A stretch of 64,000 bases of DNA from Bacillus oleivorans (GCF_900207585.1 NZ_OAOP01000009.1:124001-188000); one strand, 5' to 3'. Positions 42,336-50,836 are shown, counted from the stretch's first letter. A program made the numbers and translations. The notes: generated by a model from the sequence alone, not told the origin.

Positions 42336-42878
42336 TTAAGAGTCTTCATAGGCATCTGTTGTAAAGGTAGCTTTTACTCTTTTTGATTTTAAAAAGTAGG
42401 GAATCCAAATCAATGCAAACAAGATATGTGATCCGACCGAAGTTCCTATTTCAAAGTAGAGATCTTCGCGTACATCCTGGAAAGCAGGAACAAACGTAGT
42501 AACAATCATATAGCCGCCTGCATAGAGAAAGCCAATGATTAAATCAGCAAGCAGAAACGAAATAAACAGTTTCGGAAAGATTGCTCTTCTGCGCAGCATT
42601 TGATACAAAAGGAATACAGTCATAACGGTAATAAAGATATACATAGCCAATTCTAAAACAATGACAGTTCCAAAAATCGGGTGATAGAGCTTGGTCCCTT
42701 TAGTAGTTATATCATCCCAATTGCCCTCTTGAAAAAAAGGAATGAGATTCGTAGTAACATGATATAGACTTCCGATTGGATTTGCAGCGAGAAAGACGAT
42801 TACAAAAATAAGCCAGCCTTTTATTCCTTCGTATTTATTTGGATGGATCGCAGATTGTGTTTGAATTTCCTGTTCCAT
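42336..42878 (-). CDS. DUF2569 membrane protein
   Basis: The 180-residue protein has four membrane spans (GWLIFVIVFLAANPIGSLY, VIVLELAMYIFITVMTVFLLYQML, LFISFLLADLIIGFLYAGGYM, SVGSHILFALIWIPYFL) separated by short loops, with charged residues R-R-R and K-S-K-R next to spans. This matches the DUF2569 family, membrane proteins of unknown function. GAGGA precedes the ATG. It stands alone between the HD and HEXXH genes. Confidence 0.8.
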   Translation of the reverse strand: MEQEIQTQSAIHPNKYEGIKGWLIFVIVFLAANPIGSLYHVTTNLIPFFQEGNWDDITTKGTKLYHPIFGTVIVLELAMYIFITVMTVFLLYQMLRRRAIFPKLFISFLLADLIIGFLYAGGYMIVTTFVPAFQDVREDLYFEIGTSVGSHILFALIWIPYFLKSKRVKATFTTDAYEDS

Positions 42879-43052
42879 TAAGTCCTCCTGATTTGCTGAT
42901 CATACTATTTAGTCTAGACTACAATTTAAAAAATAAGACTCAGAAAATAGAATATAATGCTAGTGTACACGATTTATCCTATCTTTTCCGAAAAAATTTA
43001 TTTCTAAGTAAGCGTCCATGTATAATAACTTGAGGTGGTCTAGGGGGAACCG

Positions 43053-44021
43053 ATGATGAATCAAATAAATAGAACCGATGAATGGAGCCAGCAGGTGTGG
43101 AAGTATTGTTTCAGCGGAAATATAAGAGAAGCTTATCAATTATTAGCGAGCAAGCAGAATCTTTCCAAGGAGTGGCTTAAATTACGAGAAGATTTGTTTG
43201 AACGATTTTTTGCAGAACGGCCTAGCTTACCCAACCCTCCGATTTCTAATAAACTTGAACCTTTTTTGAACTGCTACTATTTGTATCTTATCCAGGTCCT
43301 ATTACAAAAAATAGAACGGAAGCAAGCAGAAGAAGAGTTATCTGATAATCTTTCAATTTTATTAAAAAAACCAGGCAGTTCCATGGAGCAGCTTGAAGCT
43401 GAACTCAAGGTGGTCTTTGAAAAAGAAAGCTATCATTTTTTAGGCGGGAAAACGGAGCCCTTTTACGGACCATATATTTGGGCTGCCAATGAAGAAAGAG
43501 AGTATGAGGTGGAAATACCCTTAGGGAAACAAAGGCTAAAAGTAAATTTCATGCATGGTTTTATCATGAAGGGCTGGCTTGATTTTGCTACATGCGGACG
43601 GCGAGGAGCCGGCGGATGGGCTAAAGAAGAAGGACTATATTGTGTTTATGACGTGTACAAAGACATTCTCGATTCATCAAAATTTCAAGTTTCATACTTA
43701 AAGCACGAAGCACAGCATGCTGATGATTTTAAAAGATTTCCCCATATAAAAAGCTATGAGCTTGAATACCGTGCCAAATTAGTAGAGTTAATCTATGAGG
43801 AAACCTCTAGAATCTTATATCAGTTAGTTAGAGATGCTGACCCAAATCCTGATTTTCCACATAACTATTCATCTTACCTAATTATTCAGGACTTGGAAAA
43901 ACAAGCAGGATTCCGATTTAGTACCCAGCCTAATTTTACTAATGATCTAATAGATAAAGTTAGAAACGCGGCGGCAAAAGCGTTTCTTGAACATACAGCT
44001 AGTCTGGAAAAGAGGTTTTAA
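43053..44021 (+). CDS. HEXXH-containing protein of unknown family, possible metalloprotease
   Basis: The 322-residue protein has no signal peptide and belongs to no family I recognise. Residues 218-222 read HEAQH, a zincin motif, followed by DD at 224-225 and E236/E238 in YELEYRAKLVEL, where a third metal ligand would be expected in a gluzincin. The region just before (CGRRGAGGWAKEEGLYCVYDVY) is Gly-rich. The N-terminal 120 residues are helical. GGTGG-type pairing lies before the ATG (TAGGGGGAACCG). It is followed four bases later by a HAD phosphatase gene, forming a two-gene operon. Confidence 0.75.
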   Translation: MMNQINRTDEWSQQVWKYCFSGNIREAYQLLASKQNLSKEWLKLREDLFERFFAERPSLPNPPISNKLEPFLNCYYLYLIQVLLQKIERKQAEEELSDNLSILLKKPGSSMEQLEAELKVVFEKESYHFLGGKTEPFYGPYIWAANEEREYEVEIPLGKQRLKVNFMHGFIMKGWLDFATCGRRGAGGWAKEEGLYCVYDVYKDILDSSKFQVSYLKHEAQHADDFKRFPHIKSYELEYRAKLVELIYEETSRILYQLVRDADPNPDFPHNYSSYLIIQDLEKQAGFRFSTQPNFTNDLIDKVRNAAAKAFLEHTASLEKRF

Positions 44022-44025
44022 AAAA

Positions 44026-44589
44026 ATGAGATTATTATGGGATTTTGATGGCACCCTATTTGATACTTATCCTCTATACGTAAGGTTATTGGATCAAGTA
44101 TTGGAAGGGAGGATCAATCAAGACGAACTTTACCAGCATATGAAGGTATCTTTCTCGCATGCATTTCAGCATTTTCAAATTACTAATAAGGAATTTGAAA
44201 AAATGCGAGAGCTCGAGGAACAGGTGGGGATGAAGGGGTTTCAGCCATTTCCGTTTGTACATCAAGTGTTGGCACAGTCGGATGTTAACGTGATTGTCAC
44301 TCATAAAGAACGTGACATTGTAGAAAAGGTTCTTGAATACCACAGTATGTCGTCTTTGTTCGATGAGGTAATCGGAAAGGAAGACGGCTATCCAAGAAAA
44401 CCTGATACTGCAGCCTATTCGTACCTTCATAATAAATATTTTCTTGATGGCGTAGTAGGGGATCGAGAACTTGATCTCATCCCAGGTAAAAAACTGGGCT
44501 TGGTCACAGTCATGTTTCAAGGGCGGTCGGATGTGGCTGATGGTATGATTGACAGTTATCGTGATTTTCCGTATTCCTTATTTAAATAA
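44026..44589 (+). CDS. HAD family hydrolase, phosphoglycolate-phosphatase-like
   Basis: ATG 44026 lies after AAGAGG, giving 187 residues. The HAD motifs are DFDGTLFDT (residues 6-14, catalytic Asp pair), IVTHKERD (motif II Thr) with a Lys in RKPDTAAY, and VGDRELDLIPGK (motif IV acidic). The cap is the short helical type inserted after motif I. It is a cytosolic phosphatase of unknown substrate. The gene is in an operon with the HEXXH protein gene. Confidence 0.9.
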   Translation: MRLLWDFDGTLFDTYPLYVRLLDQVLEGRINQDELYQHMKVSFSHAFQHFQITNKEFEKMRELEEQVGMKGFQPFPFVHQVLAQSDVNVIVTHKERDIVEKVLEYHSMSSLFDEVIGKEDGYPRKPDTAAYSYLHNKYFLDGVVGDRELDLIPGKKLGLVTVMFQGRSDVADGMIDSYRDFPYSLFK

Positions 44590-44596
44590 CTTCTCC

Positions 44597-45940
44597 CTAA
44601 AATTTTTGTTTTTCTAAATGCATGAGAGCTTTGCTTGTCGTAGCAAAGTGGATCCAATCAGGAGCTGTAATGGGTTTCGTGCCAATTGTACAGTAAATCC
44701 GATCACCTGCATGCAAGCATTTGTTTACTTTTGCAACCTTGCCATTAATCTTTATATTCGTGGTGAAGAATGCCCTATCTCCATAAACATGAAAAAGATA
44801 ATCCACCACCGTTGCACCTTCTGGAATGACCACGACTTCTCCGTATTGATTATAGACATGAATCATTGGCAAAAAACATTCATGGATAATCATTTCCGCG
44901 TTTAAATCCTCTAATCTATATTCAATAGAACGATAGAAATGAAAGGGATTAATCGGCCTATTAAGAATAGATAAGATTCCATGATCGTACCTATGGGCAT
45001 TTTTCTTTGTCATGATTTTTACCGTGGATCTTTGATTATCATTGGTTTCAATAAAAGTTTCGATATATGGATCAAACGGTGCAGCCTGCTGATGCATAAA
45101 GTTAGTGAATTCTGCGTTTACTGGTTTCCAAATGGAGTGGATTTCTTTTAAAGCCCGATAGCATTCCTTTTCAGAATGGGTATGAATGCGAATATACACT
45201 TCCCTCTCCAATACCCCATCAGATTGCAATGAGGATAAGAGCGAATAAACGGGGGTTTGATCGAGCTGGATTGATACCTTCAGCTGAGCTCGATTTAAAT
45301 GGTAGGCAAGTCTGTCTTGTATGGGTTCAAGCTGTTTCTTATATTGGCTAATAAATTCGTTGGCTTTTTTAAGCCTATCCTGATTTAAATAGAATAAGGC
45401 TCGTTCTTCTAAAGTATGAAGTAAGGAGCGGAGCCCTAATTTTTTCAATAAAGGTGCAAAAAAAGTTAAGGTTTCATTGGCATAGGTGACTTGTTTAGAG
45501 ACCGGCTTTCCGTGCAGTGTTTGAATATTGTGAAGGCGATCAAAAATTTTTATAACGGCTACTCTAACATCATGGCTGGAAGCGAGTAACAATTGCGTGT
45601 AATAGCTTTGCATAAATTCGTAGCGGTCCAAATGTAGAGGCTTTTTCCCTTTTGTTAAAGCGTTGACGATATACGATACCTTTTTACCGAATTCAGCGTC
45701 AATCTCTTCAATTGAGACTGCTGTATCTTCGACAACATCGTGGAGAACAGCTGCCTGAAGGGTTACAAGATCAGCCTGATAGTCTGCCAGCATTTGAGCT
45801 ACAGTTAGAGGGTGCATAATAAAAGGTTCACCTGTGTCCCTGACCTGACCCTTATGGGCACGCGAAGCAAATTCTATCGTGTTTATCAAAATATTGCGTT
45901 CGTGAACTTCGAGGTAATGGACATTCTTTAATAATTCCAT
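44597..45940 (-). CDS. RelA/SpoT paralogue with HD and TGS but degenerate synthetase
   Basis: The 447-residue protein begins with an HD (p)ppGpp hydrolase-like domain: RDTGEPFIMHPLTVAQML, H67-D68-x2-E71-D72 (HDVVEDT) and IFDRLHNIQTLHGKPV. The middle (about residues 235-340) aligns loosely with a RelA synthetase (IRIHTHSEKECYRALKEIHSIWKPV) but lacks the usual GYQSLH and EVQIRT motifs. A TGS domain follows (about residues 355-425, IPEGATVVDYLFHVYGDRA). It is shorter than full RelA (over 700 residues), without the ACT end. Predicted: hydrolase only or regulatory. It is monocistronic; a hairpin repeat lies upstream. Confidence 0.88.
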   Translation of the reverse strand: MELLKNVHYLEVHERNILINTIEFASRAHKGQVRDTGEPFIMHPLTVAQMLADYQADLVTLQAAVLHDVVEDTAVSIEEIDAEFGKKVSYIVNALTKGKKPLHLDRYEFMQSYYTQLLLASSHDVRVAVIKIFDRLHNIQTLHGKPVSKQVTYANETLTFFAPLLKKLGLRSLLHTLEERALFYLNQDRLKKANEFISQYKKQLEPIQDRLAYHLNRAQLKVSIQLDQTPVYSLLSSLQSDGVLEREVYIRIHTHSEKECYRALKEIHSIWKPVNAEFTNFMHQQAAPFDPYIETFIETNDNQRSTVKIMTKKNAHRYDHGILSILNRPINPFHFYRSIEYRLEDLNAEMIIHECFLPMIHVYNQYGEVVVIPEGATVVDYLFHVYGDRAFFTTNIKINGKVAKVNKCLHAGDRIYCTIGTKPITAPDWIHFATTSKALMHLEKQKF

Positions 45941-46019
45941 GTTCGCACCCTTCCGATGTCTAATTATTAGAATATTCTACCACGTCAAGCACAAAGTGGG
46001 TAGTCCTGTTTATGAAACG

Positions 46020-46091
46020 GAGGGAAACGGAGGGACGGTTCTTGTGTTTCATCCTACTTCTGAAACACAAGAACCGTCCCCATGTTTCCCC
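46020..46091. repeat. Long hairpin repeat with GGGACGGTTCTTGTGTTTC arms
   Basis: Perfect 19-bp arms (46032-46050 and 46062-46080) with an 11-nt loop, extended by GGGAAAC (46022-46028) and GTTTCCC (46084-46090). It lies between the RelA paralogue gene and the end of citR. This arm sequence recurs in many Bacillus genomes. Confidence 0.8.
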
Positions 46092-46094
46092 CGC

Positions 46095-46973
46095 TTAAAT
46101 ACGATATTGTGAAATATAGTGAATAAAGCGATTAATTTCATCGCTTTCATATTTAGTGAGGGCATATGACTGAGCAGAGATCTTGGGGAAGTCTGGCGTT
46201 TCTACTTCTAATAAGCGGCCCTCAAGCAGTTCCCTTTGGACAATCGAAATTGGTAAAAACGAAATACCTAGTCCTTCTTCTATGAAACGCTTTGTCACAT
46301 GGACCTGTGATACAAACATCGTTTTGATATGCGGATAGACAGATTTAATCAAAGGAAGCAAATCCTCCCAGTACTCTGGATGGGAATGGACAATCAGCCT
46401 TTTATTTTGAAACAGATCATCTACCTCTAAAGGCGGACCAGTTTCAGGATCAAAGCCATCATGAGGAACTATGAGTTTTACCTGATCTTTTTGTAGCGGG
46501 ATACAGGATAATCCTTTCATCTGAAATTGCTGCCTGGACAATCCGATATCTGCCTCACCGCGGATAATGAGCTCTGGAATATCGATTGATTCAACCACTT
46601 GGATATCTAAGTCAATCGTTGGATATAGATTTAAATAGGATCGAATCAGTGCAGGTAAGATAGAAGAGGCAATCTCAGGGGAAACAGCTAAGGTGAGTTT
46701 CGTTTGATAGCCTTGTTGAATCCGATTTACTTCCGCGATACCATCCTCATAAAGAAAGAGAAGCTTTTGAGCATGTACAATATAGCTTCGCCCTACCTCA
46801 GTAAGCATGATTTGCCGGCCATCTCTTTTAAACAATTTGCATCCTAATTCTTTTTCTAACAATTGAATATGAACTGTTACGGTTGGCTGGGAAACAAACA
46901 GTTCATCTGCCGCTTTGCGAAAGTTTTCGTATTTGGCTGCCAGTAAAAACGTTTTTAACCATTTGAGTTCCAT
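46095..46973 (-). CDS. citR: LysR-type regulator of citA
   Basis: ATG 46973 lies after GGAGGGG, giving 292 residues, matching B. subtilis CitR in size. The N-terminal winged helix (WLKTFLLAAKYENFRKAADELFVSQPTVTVHIQLLEKELGCKLF) and LysR ligand domain are clear. It is divergent from the citrate synthase gene citA, as in B. subtilis, where CitR represses citA. The effector is not known from the sequence. Its 3' end abuts the long hairpin repeat. Confidence 0.92.
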   Translation of the reverse strand: MELKWLKTFLLAAKYENFRKAADELFVSQPTVTVHIQLLEKELGCKLFKRDGRQIMLTEVGRSYIVHAQKLLFLYEDGIAEVNRIQQGYQTKLTLAVSPEIASSILPALIRSYLNLYPTIDLDIQVVESIDIPELIIRGEADIGLSRQQFQMKGLSCIPLQKDQVKLIVPHDGFDPETGPPLEVDDLFQNKRLIVHSHPEYWEDLLPLIKSVYPHIKTMFVSQVHVTKRFIEEGLGISFLPISIVQRELLEGRLLEVETPDFPKISAQSYALTKYESDEINRFIHYISQYRI

Positions 46974-47086
46974 GTTGTCTCTCCCCTCCAATTAATAAAA
47001 ATTATTAATTAAAATATAAAATATTATTTAATTTTTTAAAAGAATTTATTGTCATAAAATAGAAATAAGGAAAGGAGAGGATGAAC

Positions 47087-48175
47087 GTGTCAAAAGGTTT
47101 AAAAGGCGTGGTTGCTGCCCAAACAGCACTTAGTTTAGTAGATGGGGAGAACGGAGTACTATTATACCGGGGTGAACATGCAAGGGAACTGGCTCTGGCA
47201 AAGTCGTTTGAGGAAGTGGCATATTTCATTTGGCATGAGACTTGGCCAAATGAGGAAGAGCTCCAAGATTTGAAAAAACAGATTAAGGGTGACCGTTCTT
47301 TACCAGAGCATATCCGATCCATTCTCAGTTCGCTTCCGTTAAATACAAGCATCATGAGTGCTCTTAGAACAGCGATATCCTCACTTGGTACAGATGAGTA
47401 CGGCTGGAAGCCTGATTTAGGACAGGCCATTACACTAACGGCGATTACGCCAACCATTATCAGCTATTGGTATAGAAGACAAAAAGAAGAAAAGTTTGTT
47501 GAGCCAAGAGATGATTTAGATTTTGTCGCAAATTATTTATACATGTTAAACGGCGAAGTACCAAAGGCTGCTCATGTGAGGGCATTAGAAGCTTATATGA
47601 TTTTAACGATGGAACACGGGTTTAATGCCTCGACATTTTCGGCTAGAGTTACAGTCTCTACTGAATCAGATATGATTTCAGCGATAACAGCAGCAGTGGG
47701 AACCATGAAAGGCCCATTACATGGCGGTGCGCCAAGTGGTGTAATTGAGATGTTAGAGGAAATTGGCATGATTGAAAATGCATACCAATGGATTGAAGAC
47801 AAGCTTACTAAGAATGAAAGAATCATGGGATTCGGGCATCGGGTGTACAAAACAAACGATCCGAGAGCAGAGGCGCTTAGACAAATCGCCCAGCAAGTCG
47901 GAGAAGAGGATGAGTGGCTAGCCCTTGCTCACCAGGTAGAGGAACGAGTCATTGAAAAGTTAGCAGAGTGGAAGCCTGGCCGCAAATTGTATACGAATGT
48001 TGAGTATTATGCAGCGGCTGTAATGCGCGCCCTTGAGATGGAAAAAGAGTTATTTACACCAACCTTTTCAGCTAGCAGGATGGTTGGATGGACTGCACAT
48101 GTACTTGAGCAGGCAAGTGATAATACGATTTATCGTCCACAGGCTGAATATACTGGAAAAGTTCCAGCTCTATAA
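47087..48175 (+). CDS. citA: Citrate synthase, minor isozyme
   Basis: GTG 47087 lies nine bases after AAAGGAG; ATG 47081 is too close to it. The 362-residue product has the full citrate synthase motifs: GLKGVVAAQTALS, YRGEHARELA, EHGFNASTFSARVTVS, GPLHGGAPSGV (catalytic His), GFGHRVYKTNDPRA (His and Asp) and the late ALEMEKELFTPTFSASRMVGW. With the divergent LysR gene citR, it is the citA-type isozyme rather than the main citZ. It condenses acetyl-CoA and oxaloacetate in the cytosol. Confidence 0.95.
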   Translation: MSKGLKGVVAAQTALSLVDGENGVLLYRGEHARELALAKSFEEVAYFIWHETWPNEEELQDLKKQIKGDRSLPEHIRSILSSLPLNTSIMSALRTAISSLGTDEYGWKPDLGQAITLTAITPTIISYWYRRQKEEKFVEPRDDLDFVANYLYMLNGEVPKAAHVRALEAYMILTMEHGFNASTFSARVTVSTESDMISAITAAVGTMKGPLHGGAPSGVIEMLEEIGMIENAYQWIEDKLTKNERIMGFGHRVYKTNDPRAEALRQIAQQVGEEDEWLALAHQVEERVIEKLAEWKPGRKLYTNVEYYAAAVMRALEMEKELFTPTFSASRMVGWTAHVLEQASDNTIYRPQAEYTGKVPAL

Positions 48176-48182
48176 TATTGAA

Positions 48183-48212
48183 AAAAGCACTTTTGGCCTA
48201 CAAAAGTGCTTT
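48183..48212 (+). terminator. Terminator after citA
   Basis: AAAGCACTTTTG pairs with CAAAAGTGCTTT around a 5-nt loop. The T tract after it is short. Confidence 0.75.
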
Positions 48213-48508
48213 CTGAATTTTTAACTGTTCATCACAGACGATATAAAGGATCCCAGAGGCAATTTATTCATTTGTTCCTCACCTTTATTTACTCAATCGC
48301 CCGGCTGATTTAATCCGATGTTGTAAAAAAGGTTAAAGGAATAAGTAAAGAATTATGCTTAACTTAAACCAACAATTATAGGAAATGATGATGGGCTATT
48401 GATATTTCCATTAAATTGTCAAAATCAATTTATCTTATTTCAAAATCGCAGGTATAAAATGGAATGGGAGATATACTTCCGATTATCATTTTGAAAGAGG
48501 GAATCGCC
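48213..48508. other. Intergenic region before the cupredoxin gene
   Basis: No credible gene was found. The final part holds the AGAGGGAATCGCC ribosome binding site of the cupredoxin lipoprotein. No clear CsoR, Fur or other metal operator is visible. Confidence 0.5.
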
Positions 48509-48856
48509 ATGAAAAAGATATTCGCTTTATTTGTTGCCGCCACCGTCTTATTCCTAGCAGCATGTGGCGGGGGAGAGGAAGGCACTTCAAGCGAACTTGC
48601 GGATCAACAGTTAAACATCGTAGCTGAAAACTGGACTTTTGACCAAGAAGAATACAGAATATCTAGCGGAGAAGTCTCTATTATATTAGAAAATGAAAGC
48701 GGTCTTCATGGGATTCAAATCCAAGAAACTGGAGACGCGATTGAAGCCGGGAAACCAAAAACCCTAAATCTAGAGCCGGGCACATATACACTCGTTTGTA
48801 ATATCATGTGCGGAACAGGTCATGCTGAAATGAAATCTACATTGATAGTGGAATAA
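48509..48856 (+). CDS. CuA-type cupredoxin lipoprotein
   Basis: ATG 48509 lies after AGAGGG, giving 115 residues; the upstream frame is not preceded by a site. A type II signal peptide ends at lipobox LAAC (Cys19). The rest is one cupredoxin domain with H67 (LHG) and C97-x3-C101-x3-H105-x2-M108 (CNIMCGTGHAEM), exactly the CuA ligand spacing of cytochrome c oxidase subunit II. There is no membrane anchor of subunit II type and no oxidase gene nearby. It could carry electrons, deliver copper or buffer it on the outer membrane face. Confidence 0.85.
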   Translation: MKKIFALFVAATVLFLAACGGGEEGTSSELADQQLNIVAENWTFDQEEYRISSGEVSIILENESGLHGIQIQETGDAIEAGKPKTLNLEPGTYTLVCNIMCGTGHAEMKSTLIVE

Positions 48857-48867
48857 ATATAACGACC

Positions 48868-48896
48868 AGCCATCGTGATTATACGGTGGCTTTTTT
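48868..48896 (+). terminator. Terminator after the CuA lipoprotein gene
   Basis: AGCCATCGT and ACGGTGGCT (one wobble) around a 6-nt loop, then TTTTTT. Confidence 0.75.
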
Positions 48897-49090
48897 CTGC
48901 AGTGACGGAGATTTTTTTGAAAAACTACATTTTATATTGAGTTTTTCCTATTCATTTGCGATTTTTAAATAAAGGACAGGACGACTTCCTTATTTTAGTA
49001 TGTAAGATTCTCAAAAATCCATATAATAAAAAGGAGCAATCGGTGCAAATGTAAAATTATCGAGTTGTTTAGAAAAGCTGTTTCTTTCCA

Positions 49091-49110
49091 TACCTTCAGG
49101 GGGGATGGTA
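49091..49110 (+). promoter_or_regulatory. CsoR operator in the csoR-copZ promoter
   Basis: TACC-N12-GGTA with a G-rich centre (TTCAGGGGGGAT) is nearly the same as the known B. subtilis CsoR site. A TAAAAT-like -10 (49109-49114) follows, so CsoR would sit in the promoter spacer. Confidence 0.8.
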
Positions 49111-49138
49111 AAATAGAAATGAGGGAGGAGGGATAAAG

Positions 49139-49474
49139 GTGGAAGAAATGGTACACCATGAACAAAGTGATGAGCATAAAGAAAATCAGCACACAAGACA
49201 TAGTCACCATCCTGACTCTGTGAAAAAAAATTTGGCATCCCGCTTAAACCGGATTGAAGGGCAAATTCGAGGCATTAAACGTATGATTGAATGTGATACT
49301 TATTGTGATGATGTGATTACACAAATTGCAGCTACACAGTCGGCACTAAACAGTGTCTCAAAAATATTATTAGAGGGTCATCTAAAAGGATGTGTAATCG
49401 ACCGGATTCAAGAAGGCGATCCAGAAATCCTCGATGAATTTTTAACAACGGTTCAAAAGCTAATGAAAAAATAA
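49139..49474 (+). CDS. csoR: Copper-sensing repressor CsoR
   Basis: GTG 49139 lies six bases after GGAGGG. The 111-residue helical repressor has the Cu(I) triad C56, H81 and C85 with the same intervals (25 and 4) as B. subtilis C45-H70-C74. An N-terminal His-rich extension (HHEQSDEHKENQHTRHSHH) may add loose metal binding. It represses the copper genes and lets go on binding Cu(I). copZ follows 20 bp downstream, while copA lies 48 kb away. Confidence 0.95.
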   Translation: MEEMVHHEQSDEHKENQHTRHSHHPDSVKKNLASRLNRIEGQIRGIKRMIECDTYCDDVITQIAATQSALNSVSKILLEGHLKGCVIDRIQEGDPEILDEFLTTVQKLMKK

Positions 49475-49493
49475 TCGGCAGGAGTGTTCATAT

Positions 49494-49700
49494 ATGCAAA
49501 GTATCGTTCTAGATGTGAAGGGAATGTCTTGTGGTCATTGTGTTAGAGCTATTGAAGGCGCTGTGGGCGGTCTCGATGGAGTTGAAAAAGTAGCCGTTGC
49601 ACTTGAAGAAGGAAAAGTAGAAGTTGAATTTTCTCCTGAAAAACTGTCGGTTGAAAAAATTAAAGAAGCCATTGATGAAGAGGGCTATGACGTTGAATAA
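49494..49700 (+). CDS. copZ: Copper chaperone CopZ
   Basis: The 68-residue Atx1/CopZ-type HMA domain has the metal-binding motif GMSCGHC (C13, C16) and the usual beta-alpha-beta ferredoxin-like pattern ending EEGYDVE. It carries Cu(I) to CopA. It is cotranscribed with csoR (20 bp apart, GCAGGAGTG ribosome binding site). Confidence 0.96.
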   Translation: MQSIVLDVKGMSCGHCVRAIEGAVGGLDGVEKVAVALEEGKVEVEFSPEKLSVEKIKEAIDEEGYDVE

Positions 49701-49710
49701 ATAATACCTG

Positions 49711-49741
49711 AGAACCAGCAATATGTGTTGGTTCTTTTTTA
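49711..49741 (+). terminator. Terminator after copZ
   Basis: AGAACCAGCA pairs with TGTTGGTTCT (one wobble) with a 5-nt loop, then TTTTTT. Confidence 0.85.
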
Positions 49742-49871
49742 TTTTACAAATATAGGAGATTATATTGATTCGAACCTAGTTGTCTTGCTATAATTTATAA
49801 AGTAATAATGTTTTAAAAAATAAAGCATTGGCAAGGCATGATATAGATTACATACTTTGGGAGGGGTTACA

Positions 49872-50411
49872 GTGAAAAAACTAGCTAGTCTAATTATCAT
49901 GGCTTTATTATTAATGGTTACTGCAGTCCCAGCATTTGCGGCTGTGTCTGTTTCTGAGGAAGTATACAAGGGGTTGGAAGACCGTATAGGCGGATCTTTT
50001 TCCTATTATGATCAAGGATCTGCAGAAGTAAAAGATCTTCAATCCTTCAGTACTAATCAAGTTGATAAAGAAGGTAATGTAATCGGTGAAATTCAATTAG
50101 ATATCATGTTTGTTGAATTTAACGAAGTGCGCGATAATATCTTCTTCTACACTGGACATGAGCTTCTTTATTACGATCAGACAAATAAGCAATTTATCGA
50201 TTCGGCAACGATTGAAGTAACAGACGAAATTGAAGCGTTCACTAAATCATATAGTGATGAAACAGGAAAGCACTTCAATACGAGCTCACAGGTGCTCTAT
50301 ATTATCCTTCTTTCATCTGTAGTAATTGTTCCAGTATTAATTATGATATTCCACAATACAGGCAGATCTTATATTACAAACTTCTACCGTGGTGCATCAA
50401 TCAGCAAATAA
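49872..50411 (+). CDS. Secreted, membrane-anchored protein of unknown function
   Basis: GTG 49872 lies after GGGAGGGG, giving 179 residues. A Sec signal peptide (KKLASLIIMALLLMVTAVPAFA, cut after AFA) is followed by a 115-residue soluble domain (VSEEVYKGLEDRIGGSFSYYDQGSA, IFFYTGHELLYYDQTNKQF) and a C-terminal membrane span (VLYIILLSSVVIVPVLIMIF) with a short positive tail. It would be an extracytoplasmic domain held by one anchor. No family was recognised. It lies after csoR-copZ but behind a terminator. Confidence 0.75.
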   Translation: MKKLASLIIMALLLMVTAVPAFAAVSVSEEVYKGLEDRIGGSFSYYDQGSAEVKDLQSFSTNQVDKEGNVIGEIQLDIMFVEFNEVRDNIFFYTGHELLYYDQTNKQFIDSATIEVTDEIEAFTKSYSDETGKHFNTSSQVLYIILLSSVVIVPVLIMIFHNTGRSYITNFYRGASISK

Positions 50412-50425
50412 TTAAATGACAAATG

Positions 50426-50463
50426 AACCCTTTACCATTTACATGTGGTAAAGGGTTTTTTTA
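50426..50463 (+). terminator. Terminator after the secreted protein gene
   Basis: AACCCTTTACCA and TGGTAAAGGGTT form a perfect 12-bp stem, followed by a T run. Confidence 0.9.
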
Positions 50464-50480
50464 TACATGTATGAATGAAA

Positions 50481-50724
50481 AAATTTTAGCAGAGAAGTAT
50501 ATTCGACTTAGTTTAAATGTTTAGGAATAAAAGTATAAGTGCAGCTACGCATCTGTCTTCGCCCTAAGGCTCGCCAGTCAGCGAGTTTTCTTTACACTTT
50601 AAGAAAGTATAAAATTTTAACAAAGAAGTAAATTCGACGTAGTTAAAATTTTTAGGAATAAAGTATAAGTGCAACTAGGCAATCGCCTGCGCCTAAGGGC
50701 TTGGCGTTAGCCAAGTTTTCTTTA
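50481..50724 (+). repeat. Tandem pair of a 114-bp intergenic element
   Basis: Copy 1 (50481-50594) and copy 2 (50611-50724) are about three-quarters identical at exactly 130-bp offset. Shared parts are AATTTTA, ATTCGAC, TTTAGGAATAAA, GTATAAGTGCA, GCCCTAAGG and the ending AGTTTTCTTTA. Each ends in a hairpin: CTCGC-N6-GCGAG in copy 1 and CTTGGC-GTTA-GCCAAG in copy 2. The stems differ but both pair, which points to a structured, maintained element with a terminator-like end. Confidence 0.75.
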
Positions 50725-50836
50725 TGGGCAAGAATACCACTCGATGTTGAGGCTGAATCGGTCTTAAGGCTGAGGAAGGATATGGAAATGTTAAGTACCC
50801 TATTGATAGACAGTTCGAAAGGGAGGAAAAGGAAAA

